Origin: a virus | Direction: 5' to 3' (one strand) | IMG/VR virus record: IMGVR_UViG_3300028608_000016 | Coordinates: 1 to 61,390 of that record | Length of the DNA: 61,390 bases | Shown: one piece after another, positions 27,319 to 36,896 of the stretch | How positions within the stretch are numbered: the stretch's first letter is position 1 | Layout of the letters: the number at the start of each line of letters is the position of its first letter | Made by a program: the position numbers and the translations under genes | The notes under the pieces: model-generated | What the model saw: the letters and a program-made list of their open reading frames with translations, nothing else | Database searches by the model: none | What the model was told of the DNA's origin: nothing

Positions 27319-30300
27319 TTATTGAACCAGAATACCGGACCAGTCCAGATCGCCCAAGCGCGCTTTCCAACCCGGAGTATCCGAAGCGTAAATAACAGCG
27401 CCGCCCGAATCACGAATCACAAACACAACGTAAGCCGGTTGCCCGCCTTCATAGTTGTAACCACGGCAGATAATGCTGGATTCGCCCTGACCTGCGGTAA
27501 ACGTTGCAGAAACAGTTCGACGCCATTCCAAGTCAGTGAATACAACGCGTGCGCAGTCAATGTAAATCGTAACTTGGTCATCACCGTAAGCCGTGATGGT
27601 GTAAGTATCGCTTTTCGGGAAAGTGAATTTCAGTTCAGCAGTCCAGTAGCTGTGATCCGGCTGTCTTTGCGGGCCGATAATTCGCGCACCGTAAACAGCA
27701 AGGGATTGCGCAACCCCGTTACCGCCTTTGTACGTCATCGGGAATCCGAGGTCAGACAAATTGCCTTCTTTCGACAACCAACCTTCCGGCGCGGTGTAGT
27801 AGAAAGGCGTGCCGTCCGGTTGAAGAATTGCAATCTTCGCCCAGCCCGGTGTGCAGTTTGGAACGTTCTGATAATTGATTGTCATCAGATGTTCGCCAGC
27901 TTCGGCGTAGAACGAACCACGGAAAGTAGCTTCCCAATAGTTACCACTCGCCACCAGAGCACAATCGAGATACAGCCAGAAGTTGTCGTCCGCTGTACCG
28001 GCCCAAGTGTAGATGCCAGAAACAGGGAACGTAATCATTCTTTCCATCACGTAATAACGACCGCCCGGCGCGCAGTTTACCGCGTGTGCCGCCGATTGAA
28101 TCCGCTGTGCTGGATAACCAATGTTGTGATCGTTGTACGAGTTGGATGCAATTACTGCAACCGTTCCGCCAGTGTTACAAGTCGAAGCAACCTGCGGACA
28201 CAGCGGCGGCAGACCCATATCCAAAATGCGCGAACGCCAATCGGCTGCATTCGACGCGTAAAACGCCGAACCATTCGGGTGCATGATTTTCATTGCGACA
28301 GCAGAACTACTGCGACCGCGTGGGCCTTTGTTTGTGTAAATCAGGTAAAGATAAACTTCACCAGCCGGAACCCAGTACGGACGGGATGCCGGACCTTCCT
28401 GCACAATCACGGTGCCAGAAGACAAAACGTGTTTCACGACAATATCGCAATCGACGTAAAGTTCGGCTTCGTCGTCTCCCCAAACGTAGAAGCGATAAAT
28501 GCCTTCGGCCGGGAAGTTGATTTTCATATCGAGGATTGCGCTGAAACCGTAGTTTGCGCCGCCCAAGTTTTCTTGCGTGTACATCAACCGCGCACCGGAA
28601 CCAACTTGCGGACTGACGCCACCGTCTTTCACGATAAGCTGCGCATTCGCTGGGCAGTTTGCAACCACGTTGTTTTCAATGGTGCCAACACCGACACCCG
28701 GATTGCAAATGTAGACGCCGTTTCCGTTTTTCAACACCAGTTCAATTGTGCGGTCAGGACCGGGACGGGAAATGCCCCAAATCTCAACGCAAACTTGCGT
28801 GGTAGTCGCGCAAGCAGGGAACGTTGCAGTTCCTTTTTTCGGAACGTAATCAGGCGGTGCCAGTTCCACACCGATAATCCCTTCCGAAGCGCCAGCCGGG
28901 AAAATCTGATCGCGAATGCCTTCCCACAATGGCGAGTCGCCGTAAATCTGAATCGAACGGGCAATCGAAACGGGCGCACGGTCAACCGATCCGGAGAAAG
29001 TCACACCGTACTGTTTTGCAATCATGTTGGCGCCGTAGTGGAAGGCGTCGTGGTCAGTCACAATAAACAGACCGTTGCCATCTTTCACAAACTGGCCGAA
29101 TGCCGTTGCAGTCCGCTCGGTAGTGGTTGGCGAGTTTTCCGTTGCCAAGAAAATCACAAACGAATATGGCATCAGACGATCAACGTCGAAGTCGAAAGTC
29201 GCGCCAAACATCGCGTCACCGCGACAGGTCACGTCAACTTCAAAACCGATTTCGCGCAGAATATTTGGAACCCGTGTACCGAAACCAGTTGGAGTTTCGT
29301 CGGCAGGGTACGATTGCCCACGCATTGCCGTAGACATAACCAAAGCACGTTTTGCCTTTCCGGGCTTCGTGCAATAGTTTGCCACGTTACGCAGGTACTG
29401 ATCGGTTACGGGATTAACAGTAACATTGTAAAACTTAGGAAAGCCAGCATCGTAGATAACACGACCAGTTCCCGAATCGGCCACAGCCAAGAAAGGGTAA
29501 TTATATTCGTCTTCAACGAGGATATTAGTTTGCGCATAAACGCCCACCGCGTTTGAACTTCTGGTTTCGTAATCGACCGAAACAGGTTCGTCGTAGAAAT
29601 GGTCGAGAGTCAACGTGTAGCAAAGCTGACTGATTGTGCCTTCGGGTCCGCGTACAAGTCGAGGATTGTCCACGCAAACAGTCGGGAACGGAATCGGGCA
29701 CTGCAAGTGGAAGCGCCACACCGGGCAGCACGTACCAATTACACGAATGCGAATTTGCGTACCTTTGGCTTTGTAAAACAGGAACGACAGTCGGCCGGAA
29801 CCAACCAGTGGACCTGCGCCAGTCATCACGTTTCCGTTTTGGTAAACGAGAATCTGCATCGGCTTTTCGCCGGTCAGGGTGTACGGAATGTAAACTTTTC
29901 CGTCAACCTGTGCGCTCAGGTCGTACCACGTATCGGTAATGTCGGCACCGTTGCTGTTGCGCCAGAATTCCGCTGCGCAGTGTTTGCCAAAATCTTCGCA
30001 ACGCGCAGGAATGCCCCCGCCACAGCAGTAGTCGGGTTTGCGCATGCTGCCATCTTGACCGGCGCAATAAAGTGCATACGTCCATTCAGTAGTTGGCTGA
30101 TCGCACTCGATTCGAATCGTTACCAAATCGTCTCCACGCAACGGCGCGAAGTTGAACGAAATGGAAGTTGTTTTTTCGATTGTGCCCGAGGCAGCCAGAA
30201 GCTTGCCTTGGTAATACACAAAAACTCGAATCGGTTCGAGGCCGACCGTGATATCCAACCACGTCAATCCCGATCCGTCGAGTTTGTGGATTCGCTCATA

Positions 30301-31113
30301 CGCAAATGCAGTGCAACCGATCAACGCGTGATAGGTGCCATAGCACGGCGCAGGCTGAATGTCTGTGAAATCCGGGTCTTGGTTTGGGCACGAAAGTGCA
30401 ACATCCCAAAGAGTGTTGTCGGCTGGCGCATCAACACGAACGAGCACACGACCGATTCCGGAAGTTGTGTCATTCATGAATTTCGTCACGTAGCTTTTGA
30501 TTCCGTTGCGCGTGGCATTGGAAGCTTCGCGAGTGTCGGCCAGCAATTCGCAGTTTTTGTAAATGCGCACGCGAATGTCGCCGGTAATTCCGCGAGCGTT
30601 CAGTGTGACCATGCCGCTGATCTGCGAAACATCGACATAGAATTCGGTGATTGCCGCTTTGCCGCCGTAAGCAGTGGTTGGGCACGGCAGCGGATTTTCT
30701 TTACTGCCAAATGCGGTTGCGGAAGCACTGGTAGCCAGCAAGTAACCACCAGAGTTTTGACCGTTGATACCGTTGCCTTCGCCGCTTGGGCCGGGGCCTG
30801 CGTAGGTGATGCAATTTTGGAAATCGCAATCGCAAATGCGCGAACCAGTTGGGCCACCATCTGCGATTACGCCATTATCGAAATCACCAGTTGCACCCGG
30901 CCAGCATTCCAGCACTTCATCAGGCGGACAGTAAATATCGTCAACGTCGCATTCGATATTCAACCAGTACGCATTGCTGCCGTGCCGCACTTTCATTTCT
31001 TTGGAAACGACCAAACGAATCCAGTTCAGGTTTTTTGCATCACGAACGTACCATTCGCTTTCGCAAATATCCAGCCATGCGCCGGATGGCGTTCTCACTC
31101 GAAGGCGACTCAT
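27319..31113 (-). CDS. Giant Cys-rich modular tail-fibre protein, 1264 aa
   Basis: Domains by eye are as follows. An N-terminal docking module lies at 1-55 and a Gly-rich linker at about 80-125. Three Cys-bounded beta repeats at about 145-245, 255-350 and 370-475 end in SCPNQ, LYCAGQ and QCPIP. A Calx-beta-like half lies at about 482-530. Inserted at about 585-755 is a ThuA/glutaminase-fold-like domain (AKRALVMSTAMRGQSYPAD, SFVIFLATENSPTTTERTA, GLFIVTDHDAFHYGA). The second Calx half is at about 757-815 (KKGTATFPACATTTQVCVEI). Three PA14-like beta domains complete it, near 830-970, 980-1120 and 1130-1264 (for example GIYRFYVWGDDEAELYVDCD, YTITAYGDDQVTIYIDCARV). PA14-like domains often bind carbohydrate, so a receptor-binding role is likely. 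It contains unusually many cysteines for a phage fibre. Confidence 0.82.
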   Translation of the reverse strand: MSRLRVRTPSGAWLDICESEWYVRDAKNLNWIRLVVSKEMKVRHGSNAYWLNIECDVDDIYCPPDEVLECWPGATGDFDNGVIADGGPTGSRICDCDFQNCITYAGPGPSGEGNGINGQNSGGYLLATSASATAFGSKENPLPCPTTAYGGKAAITEFYVDVSQISGMVTLNARGITGDIRVRIYKNCELLADTREASNATRNGIKSYVTKFMNDTTSGIGRVLVRVDAPADNTLWDVALSCPNQDPDFTDIQPAPCYGTYHALIGCTAFAYERIHKLDGSGLTWLDITVGLEPIRVFVYYQGKLLAASGTIEKTTSISFNFAPLRGDDLVTIRIECDQPTTEWTYALYCAGQDGSMRKPDYCCGGGIPARCEDFGKHCAAEFWRNSNGADITDTWYDLSAQVDGKVYIPYTLTGEKPMQILVYQNGNVMTGAGPLVGSGRLSFLFYKAKGTQIRIRVIGTCCPVWRFHLQCPIPFPTVCVDNPRLVRGPEGTISQLCYTLTLDHFYDEPVSVDYETRSSNAVGVYAQTNILVEDEYNYPFLAVADSGTGRVIYDAGFPKFYNVTVNPVTDQYLRNVANYCTKPGKAKRALVMSTAMRGQSYPADETPTGFGTRVPNILREIGFEVDVTCRGDAMFGATFDFDVDRLMPYSFVIFLATENSPTTTERTATAFGQFVKDGNGLFIVTDHDAFHYGANMIAKQYGVTFSGSVDRAPVSIARSIQIYGDSPLWEGIRDQIFPAGASEGIIGVELAPPDYVPKKGTATFPACATTTQVCVEIWGISRPGPDRTIELVLKNGNGVYICNPGVGVGTIENNVVANCPANAQLIVKDGGVSPQVGSGARLMYTQENLGGANYGFSAILDMKINFPAEGIYRFYVWGDDEAELYVDCDIVVKHVLSSGTVIVQEGPASRPYWVPAGEVYLYLIYTNKGPRGRSSSAVAMKIMHPNGSAFYASNAADWRSRILDMGLPPLCPQVASTCNTGGTVAVIASNSYNDHNIGYPAQRIQSAAHAVNCAPGGRYYVMERMITFPVSGIYTWAGTADDNFWLYLDCALVASGNYWEATFRGSFYAEAGEHLMTINYQNVPNCTPGWAKIAILQPDGTPFYYTAPEGWLSKEGNLSDLGFPMTYKGGNGVAQSLAVYGARIIGPQRQPDHSYWTAELKFTFPKSDTYTITAYGDDQVTIYIDCARVVFTDLEWRRTVSATFTAGQGESSIICRGYNYEGGQPAYVVFVIRDSGGAVIYASDTPGWKARLGDLDWSGILVQ

Positions 31114-31135
31114 TCAATCCGCTCCAATTTGAAAC

Positions 31136-31654
31136 TTAAACTTTTACCCAAATCGCGCCGGGTTGCACAAGCGATCCGGAAACTTCGGATGGGTCATCCG
31201 CCTGAATCCAGATTTGTACAAAACCATCATCGCCGCGTTGTCCGGGTAAACCTTGAGGGCCAGTTGGACCTTGTACGCCTTGCGGGCCGCGTTCACCTTG
31301 CGGACCTGCAACACCACGCGGACCGGCTGGACCTTGGCAACCAGTAGAACCTTTTTCACCATCGCGGCCATCGAGGCCATCCACACCGTCACGACCGGGT
31401 AAACCTTGCGGACCCGGTTCACCTTGACCTGCGGAATTCGGGGTGAGAAAACCTTCAACTTTGATTACGTCGTTATTCGACAAACGCAAAGAAAGCGTAC
31501 CGGTTGTGGAATCCAATGCACCGCTAACAAGTGTCACATTAGCATTTGCGTCTTCATCCGAAGTAGTCAAACCTTCTCCGGTAAACGAAACTTTATCACC
31601 GGCTTTACCCCTTGCCTCTACCAAAGCAAGGGGGACGCGAGTAGTCGTCCCCAT
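31136..31654 (-). CDS. Short collagen-like fibre protein, about 172 aa
   Basis: This is the second member of the four-protein collagen family. It has an anchor module ([35 protein letters not shown]), then 23 Gly-X-Y triplets with one Cys (GSTGCQGP) about eight triplets after the first GPQG, and a short C-terminal cap ([19 protein letters not shown], ending GAIWVKV). The cap resembles the small oligomerisation ends of phage fibres. A GTG two codons upstream of the ATG is possible, but AGGA spacing favours the ATG at 31654. It lacks the globular tips of its relatives, so it may be a structural strut or an adaptor. Confidence 0.83.
   Translation of the reverse strand: MGTTTRVPLALVEARGKAGDKVSFTGEGLTTSDEDANANVTLVSGALDSTTGTLSLRLSNNDVIKVEGFLTPNSAGQGEPGPQGLPGRDGVDGLDGRDGEKGSTGCQGPAGPRGVAGPQGERGPQGVQGPTGPQGLPGQRGDDGFVQIWIQADDPSEVSGSLVQPGAIWVKV
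31223..31429 (-). repeat. Collagen Gly-X-Y coding repeat
   Basis: About 23 consecutive Gly-X-Y triplets in the 172-aa protein with a single Cys near the middle. The first third is Asp/Arg-rich ([16 protein letters not shown]) and the rest Pro/Gln-rich. Confidence 0.9.
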
Positions 31655-31695
31655 ATTCACATTCCTGTTTTGCTTACGTTAAAATTACGCGGAAA

Positions 31696-32652
31696 CTACA
31701 AATTCGGCATGCCCGGAATATTGCAAACTTTCGCTACCGGGTCGTAAACGCCGCCGATATGCGTACAGTCCGTGGTATTTGCACCACGCATCATTGCAGC
31801 ACGCAAACGGAGCATATCCGAAGACGAAGTTTCTTTCCAGTTCATCGCAGTCATGAGGCCAATCCACGCTTCTGCGCCTTCTGCATCTGGCAACCGATCA
31901 AACAAATCTTTGTACATTTTGCACATGATCGGATAGCTGTGACAAACTGCGTTACCTTCAATCGAATCACATTCACCCAAAGGTTTATTGCAGCAATTGC
32001 AGCGCGGACGCAAATCAGCGGCAGTTGCGCAGCATGGGTAATTCGCTTCCGGATTCACCCAAAGCATTCCCGGTTCTGGTGATTCCGGTTCGCAAGTCGA
32101 AACAACAATTTTCATTTCGCCATCTGGACCGCGTGGACCCGGACGGCCTTGCGGACCCATATCGCCGCGTGGACCTTGGGGACCAATCGGACCTTGCGGA
32201 CCAGTTGGACCCGGAACACCTTGCGGACCTTGCGGACCCATTAAACCGGTTGGCCCCATAATTCCTTGCTGGCCTTGTCTTCCCGCTTCACCACGCGGGC
32301 CGGTTTGTCCCATTGCGCCTTGTGGTCCCGCACAACCGGCAGGACCGGCTGCACCATCGCGACCATCAACACCATCTTTTCCGTCTTTGCCCGGAAGACC
32401 CTGCGGCCCCGTAGGGCCAACAGGAATTTTATCGGGAGTTGCAAAACCTTCAATTCGAATAGTTTCGCCGTTGTACATTCGCAGCATCAAAACGCCTTGC
32501 TGCGAATCATACGAACCTCCCGCTACTTCCGAGATTTTCGTTTCGGTAGATGGGGCGACGCTAAGTTTTTCGTTCGCGACAACGATTTGGCTATCATCCG
32601 CCATACCTGTTGCCTGAACCATTTGAACTGGCGTTCTTGTCAAACCACCCAT
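31696..32652 (-). CDS. Collagen-like fibre with Cys-rich, DUF4214-like tip, 318 aa
   Basis: Residues 1-75 are the shared anchor ([35 protein letters not shown]). Residues 79-178 are about 33 Gly-X-Y triplets with one Cys (PAGCAGP) at the family position. The C-terminal 140 residues hold a dense Cys cluster ([34 protein letters not shown]). A helical unit follows ([20 protein letters not shown], then [20 protein letters not shown]) that resembles DUF4214-type repeats (Y-D-L--R-PD--G---W). The Cys cluster could bind zinc or form disulfides. Probably a trimeric fibre with a tip distinct from those of its paralogues. Confidence 0.84.
   Translation of the reverse strand: MGGLTRTPVQMVQATGMADDSQIVVANEKLSVAPSTETKISEVAGGSYDSQQGVLMLRMYNGETIRIEGFATPDKIPVGPTGPQGLPGKDGKDGVDGRDGAAGPAGCAGPQGAMGQTGPRGEAGRQGQQGIMGPTGLMGPQGPQGVPGPTGPQGPIGPQGPRGDMGPQGRPGPRGPDGEMKIVVSTCEPESPEPGMLWVNPEANYPCCATAADLRPRCNCCNKPLGECDSIEGNAVCHSYPIMCKMYKDLFDRLPDAEGAEAWIGLMTAMNWKETSSSDMLRLRAAMMRGANTTDCTHIGGVYDPVAKVCNIPGMPNL
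32119..32418 (-). repeat. Collagen Gly-X-Y coding repeat
   Basis: About 33 Gly-X-Y triplets of the 318-aa protein, starting [13 protein letters not shown] and ending RGPDG. There are no breaks in the triplet pattern. Confidence 0.9.
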
Positions 32653-32659
32653 AATTGCC

Positions 32660-35600
32660 TCACGAAGTCACGCGAATATTTCCATCCTGTCCACTGCGGT
32701 ACATTACGGCACCGGTAACAGAGTTCAAAACTACAAACGAGAAACCAGCCAGACCGGAGCCTGCTTGACGCGCATCGACTTTAAACAGCACAGACGTTGC
32801 GACGTAATCATTGGAGTAATTCACTTTGTTTAGTGGGCAAGCATTCGGGTTATTTGCAGGTTCCTGATACGTCGAAATTGGAACGCCGCCTTGGTTAGTA
32901 ATGGCGAAATCGTATGCGGTCATTCCGGTAGCCGGGTTAGACTGCACGCGGTTCGGTTGCGTGACCGTGGTTCCTTGCGGTACGATTTCCATCACGCTGC
33001 ATCGGCCATTCATTTTCGAAATGGCAAAAGCAGTTTGTCTAAGCAGCATTGGCGCGCTCACGCCCACACCAGAACCCATTACCTCAATGCGGAAAATCGT
33101 TGTGGTTAGAGCACTGACTGGAAGCGAGATTGGCACCGAGACGTAAAAGTCTTTTGCAGCCGGTTTCGTGTTTTTGTCTCCGCTAAACACAATCCGTTTC
33201 GCACCATACTGGTCATCCATTCCAGCAGCATACAGCGCGGCGTTTACCGGATTCAAACTTCCGTATGGCGTTGGGAATGTCGGACTAATGACAGTACCAC
33301 CACTAACGGCGCCTTGAACATACGGACTCGGTTTGCCGACATACACCGGGCCGAGAATTCGCGGGTTGATATTTTCTGGAGTGTTTACGATCACTTGGCA
33401 AACGGCGCCTTCTTCCCACGTTACCGGAGATTGCGTTTTCGTTCCGTCCGACCATGTGTATTCGATAAACGATCCGGTGATTGCAGTACGTCCACCCGGA
33501 ATGCCACCAACGGTTTGTCCAGATGGGCAAGGCTGCGATGCCGATTTGGCTTGCTGCGAAACAATTGTCGGCGGCTCTTGCGGGCGAGTCGGCAATGCGC
33601 AGTATTCCGTTTCGGCGTAAGTTTTCTCAGTGTAAGTTTTCGTTCCATCCGACCACAGGATTTCGAAATAATCACCGACGATGAATGTGGCACCGCCAAT
33701 GTATCCGCCTTTGGTTTCACCGGACGGGCAAGGATCAACACTGGTTTTCGGCGTGCGCGAAACAATGGTCGCAGCCGGTTTTTCCGGAACAGCACAGAAC
33801 GATTCCCACACGGTTTCCGAATTCGTTTTCGTTCCGTTTGACCATGTGATTTCGACGTAGGTGCCAGTTTGCGTTGCGGTCCCTTGCCACACGCCACCAA
33901 CGGTTTGACCGCTTGGGCATTGACGCGTTACCGTTACAGTGCGACGGCTGACTTCGGTTGGCGGAACTTTACAAACGCCATCCAATTCTTTTTCGGTTTC
34001 TTCGACAATGCCGTCAGACCACGTAATCTTTTCCCACGTCGCAATCAGGTACGGAACGCCACCAACCACACCTTCTTTGGTTTGCCCGCTTGGGCACGGC
34101 ACCTGTTCTGATTTCGGTTCAATGAGAATCGGCCAACGCGGTTTGTCTTCGCACACCAGTTCTGCACTGGTACGCACTTTTTGCATTATGTCGCCGGAAC
34201 GCCACACCACTTCGTTTGTTGCAGTCCGAATAATCGCTGCGTACACACCACCCGTCATTTGCTTCTGCGACGTAATGTCGTCAGGGAAACGCCAGTAGAT
34301 TTGCACAAACGATTGCGGATCGAAAAGCGTAACCGTTTCTTTGAGCAGCCTGTTTCGCGCACGGTCCAAAACCGGATAGCAATTCAGGTACATCGCCACG
34401 TCGCAATCCGATTCCGAAGCTTTGAGAACGAAAGTGTAATCTTCCGCTTCCAGCGCCACCGGAAACTCATAGTAGAAGAAGAAATCGTTTCCGATTTTCG
34501 TCGTCTTCATGTTGTTGGTTTGGATATCCCGCACAGCAGTCATCAGCGTGGCGCCGTAGACTTGGCTGGATACCATACCCGGATGCGAGAATGCACGACT
34601 GTGCAAATTCAAAGCACATTCAGTTCCGGCACTTGGCACCGGCAACGTCAGGTCAGAAACGAATTCCAATTGCGTGTTGTACGAATCATCACAATCAATC
34701 GGAGTATCTTCGGGATCGTCTTCAACCGTTTCACCATCGAGAACGAGGTCAGGCGGCGAAACAATCAATTCACCATCGTCAGCCGGTGGGCAATTAATGA
34801 CGAATTTGAAATCGCCAGTGCCACCAAACGAAACGACAATCGGACCTTCGGTTTCAAGGTACGAATAAATGAATTGGCTCGGAGCGGCCGGGCCAGCGAT
34901 TGTGTCGATTACGCCGTCGCCAGTTGCAAACGTAATCGACTGGTTTGCGCCAACTTCGTAAGTGATTAGCACAGGGCCGTCGCCGCTAATGCGAATCGGG
35001 CGATCACTCTGCGCACCAGTTCCCTCATGCACAATTTTGCCGCAAGTGCCTTCTGGCGTGCGTGCTACTGGGCAAGGGAACGTAACGTCAAACGAACCGG
35101 TGCCCGAAGAAATCAATTTCACTTCCACGATTTCTGGCAGGTACAGGTCAAATGTTGCGTTGCCGGTTGTCGATTTGAAAAGCGCGCCGTCAACGTACCA
35201 CATGATGGTTACGGTATTGGGAGCCGTAACAACTGGTTTTGTGTCACCAGTCTTTTCATCGAGGTCAACGAGAATTGTGTCACCGGCCAAAAACGTCACT
35301 GGGTCAGGTCCGCATTCCAGCACTTTCAAACTTGGGCAAGTGGTTGAAAGCGTTAGCTCACCAGATTCGGTGCTCACCACTTTCCAATTGTCGCCAACGG
35401 TGTAGAAGAAATTGCGCGAGCCAGTGACGTTTGCCACCAACTGGTTATTGTTGTACACCGCAACCGGCAGATTGGAATTCAGTACGAAGTTTCCGGACAG
35501 GTCTTCCGAGAAAGCGATGTTTGTCACGTTGGGTGATGCAAACGTGTTTAGCGTTCCGCAATTCACGTCGTGCTCAGGCGGCGGTGGCGGAATCGGGCAA

Positions 35601-36877
35601 TCTACCCAAAGTTGGAAATCGTCTTCGCCCGTTGCCACAACCAGAATGTCGCCTTTCACTGGTTGGAAATCAAACTGGAAACTACGCAAACCGTCTTGCG
35701 GATAACCGTGACCGATTTCCATGCCTGCTTGGTTGAACGACAATTCGGTGTTACCCGGAATCACGTAAGTGACCAGAACCGAACCGGCTTCGTTTGGCAT
35801 GCGCACCGTGATTTCCGATGGCGATTCAAACGTTTGCAATTCATCCCAGCAATCCAGATCGTAAAGCTTCGGCGGATCGGGTGGAATTACAGGCGCGTTG
35901 TACGGACACTTCACCGACACCCGAAACTGGCCGTAGTTTTCCGCAATAATTTTCAGCGGACCGTTGGCAGGATCGTAATCAAACGAGAAAGTGGCCGCGC
36001 CTTCCAATTGCTGCACTTGATACAGCAGGGTTTCGCGCTGGTAGAATTTCAGGGTGACGGTGACTTCTGTTTCAAACCAGATTTCCACGTTGCCCGATTC
36101 GTCGGTGGGCAGAATCACGTCAACGGTTTTGGCCGCTTGGAAAACGTGAATATCGTCGCCGCAAGTGAATTCGAATTTCTCCGGAATTTCCTCGGGCGGA
36201 ATGTATGGGCAGCTAAACAGGTAATCCACCGTGCCCGTGCCTTGCGTCAGCGCATACACTGGGCCTTTGGTTGGATCATACCAAAACGAAAACGTGTCGC
36301 TGCGATTCGAGCGAATGGTTTTCAGCAACGTCTCACCTTGGTAAAACTTTACTTCGGCGTAACCCTGAATCGCCCACGTTACGTTGACGTTGCCCGGTTC
36401 ATCACCGAGCAGGATTGTATTTTTCTTTGCGTACCCGGCTTGGTGATGATAGCGACCGCACTCGGATTGCGTTTCTTTGATTTCTGCAATGGGCGGATCG
36501 TCAACATATTCTTCCGGGCAGTCCACCCGGAATTTCCATTCGCTGTCGCGATGGTTGTTTACGATTTCGATAACGATTTCGTCGGCGCCAGCTTTGGTCG
36601 GATCATACGGCGCGTACTCAAAAGAGAACGAACCTTCTTTGCCGCCGGTTGGCGTAGCGCCCAAGATTTCGCCAAACTGATAAGCGTTCAAAACGTCATC
36701 AGCATACTTTCGTTCAAACCAGACTGTGACCTTGGCGTTGATTTTACCGAGGTACAGAAAGAATTCGTGAATCCCTTTACCACAGGAACCCACCCAAGTG
36801 CCACATTCGACAATTGTTTTAGCTGGTTCGAGCGGAGGCATTCCCACGGAATTCGGATTCGGTCTGCAACAGGTCAT
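32660..36877 (-). CDS. Giant Cys-rich repeat adhesin, 1405 aa
   Basis: About seven repeats of 80-100 aa fill residues 20-720. Each begins with a Cys-Gly or similar (ECG, TCG, DCW, NCG), runs through beta strands with a SFSFDYDP-like phrase, and ends in a Cys-Pro (VDCP, FSCPY, VKCPY). A helix-poor domain of about 200 aa follows ([20 protein letters not shown], ending [11 protein letters not shown]). Four copies of a mini-domain of about 55 aa come next, of the form [14 protein letters not shown]...WSDGTKT...C. A C-terminal domain partly repeats the middle one ([15 protein letters not shown] versus [12 protein letters not shown]). Linkers are Pro-rich (PPPPPE). The seven repeats resemble the Cys-bounded repeats of the 1264-aa protein. 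Likely a long rigid virion fibre stabilised by many intradomain disulfides. Confidence 0.82.
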   Translation of the reverse strand: MTCCRPNPNSVGMPPLEPAKTIVECGTWVGSCGKGIHEFFLYLGKINAKVTVWFERKYADDVLNAYQFGEILGATPTGGKEGSFSFEYAPYDPTKAGADEIVIEIVNNHRDSEWKFRVDCPEEYVDDPPIAEIKETQSECGRYHHQAGYAKKNTILLGDEPGNVNVTWAIQGYAEVKFYQGETLLKTIRSNRSDTFSFWYDPTKGPVYALTQGTGTVDYLFSCPYIPPEEIPEKFEFTCGDDIHVFQAAKTVDVILPTDESGNVEIWFETEVTVTLKFYQRETLLYQVQQLEGAATFSFDYDPANGPLKIIAENYGQFRVSVKCPYNAPVIPPDPPKLYDLDCWDELQTFESPSEITVRMPNEAGSVLVTYVIPGNTELSFNQAGMEIGHGYPQDGLRSFQFDFQPVKGDILVVATGEDDFQLWVDCPIPPPPPEHDVNCGTLNTFASPNVTNIAFSEDLSGNFVLNSNLPVAVYNNNQLVANVTGSRNFFYTVGDNWKVVSTESGELTLSTTCPSLKVLECGPDPVTFLAGDTILVDLDEKTGDTKPVVTAPNTVTIMWYVDGALFKSTTGNATFDLYLPEIVEVKLISSGTGSFDVTFPCPVARTPEGTCGKIVHEGTGAQSDRPIRISGDGPVLITYEVGANQSITFATGDGVIDTIAGPAAPSQFIYSYLETEGPIVVSFGGTGDFKFVINCPPADDGELIVSPPDLVLDGETVEDDPEDTPIDCDDSYNTQLEFVSDLTLPVPSAGTECALNLHSRAFSHPGMVSSQVYGATLMTAVRDIQTNNMKTTKIGNDFFFYYEFPVALEAEDYTFVLKASESDCDVAMYLNCYPVLDRARNRLLKETVTLFDPQSFVQIYWRFPDDITSQKQMTGGVYAAIIRTATNEVVWRSGDIMQKVRTSAELVCEDKPRWPILIEPKSEQVPCPSGQTKEGVVGGVPYLIATWEKITWSDGIVEETEKELDGVCKVPPTEVSRRTVTVTRQCPSGQTVGGVWQGTATQTGTYVEITWSNGTKTNSETVWESFCAVPEKPAATIVSRTPKTSVDPCPSGETKGGYIGGATFIVGDYFEILWSDGTKTYTEKTYAETEYCALPTRPQEPPTIVSQQAKSASQPCPSGQTVGGIPGGRTAITGSFIEYTWSDGTKTQSPVTWEEGAVCQVIVNTPENINPRILGPVYVGKPSPYVQGAVSGGTVISPTFPTPYGSLNPVNAALYAAGMDDQYGAKRIVFSGDKNTKPAAKDFYVSVPISLPVSALTTTIFRIEVMGSGVGVSAPMLLRQTAFAISKMNGRCSVMEIVPQGTTVTQPNRVQSNPATGMTAYDFAITNQGGVPISTYQEPANNPNACPLNKVNYSNDYVATSVLFKVDARQAGSGLAGFSFVVLNSVTGAVMYRSGQDGNIRVTS

Positions 36878-36896
36878 CCCAAATACTCCACTTCTA

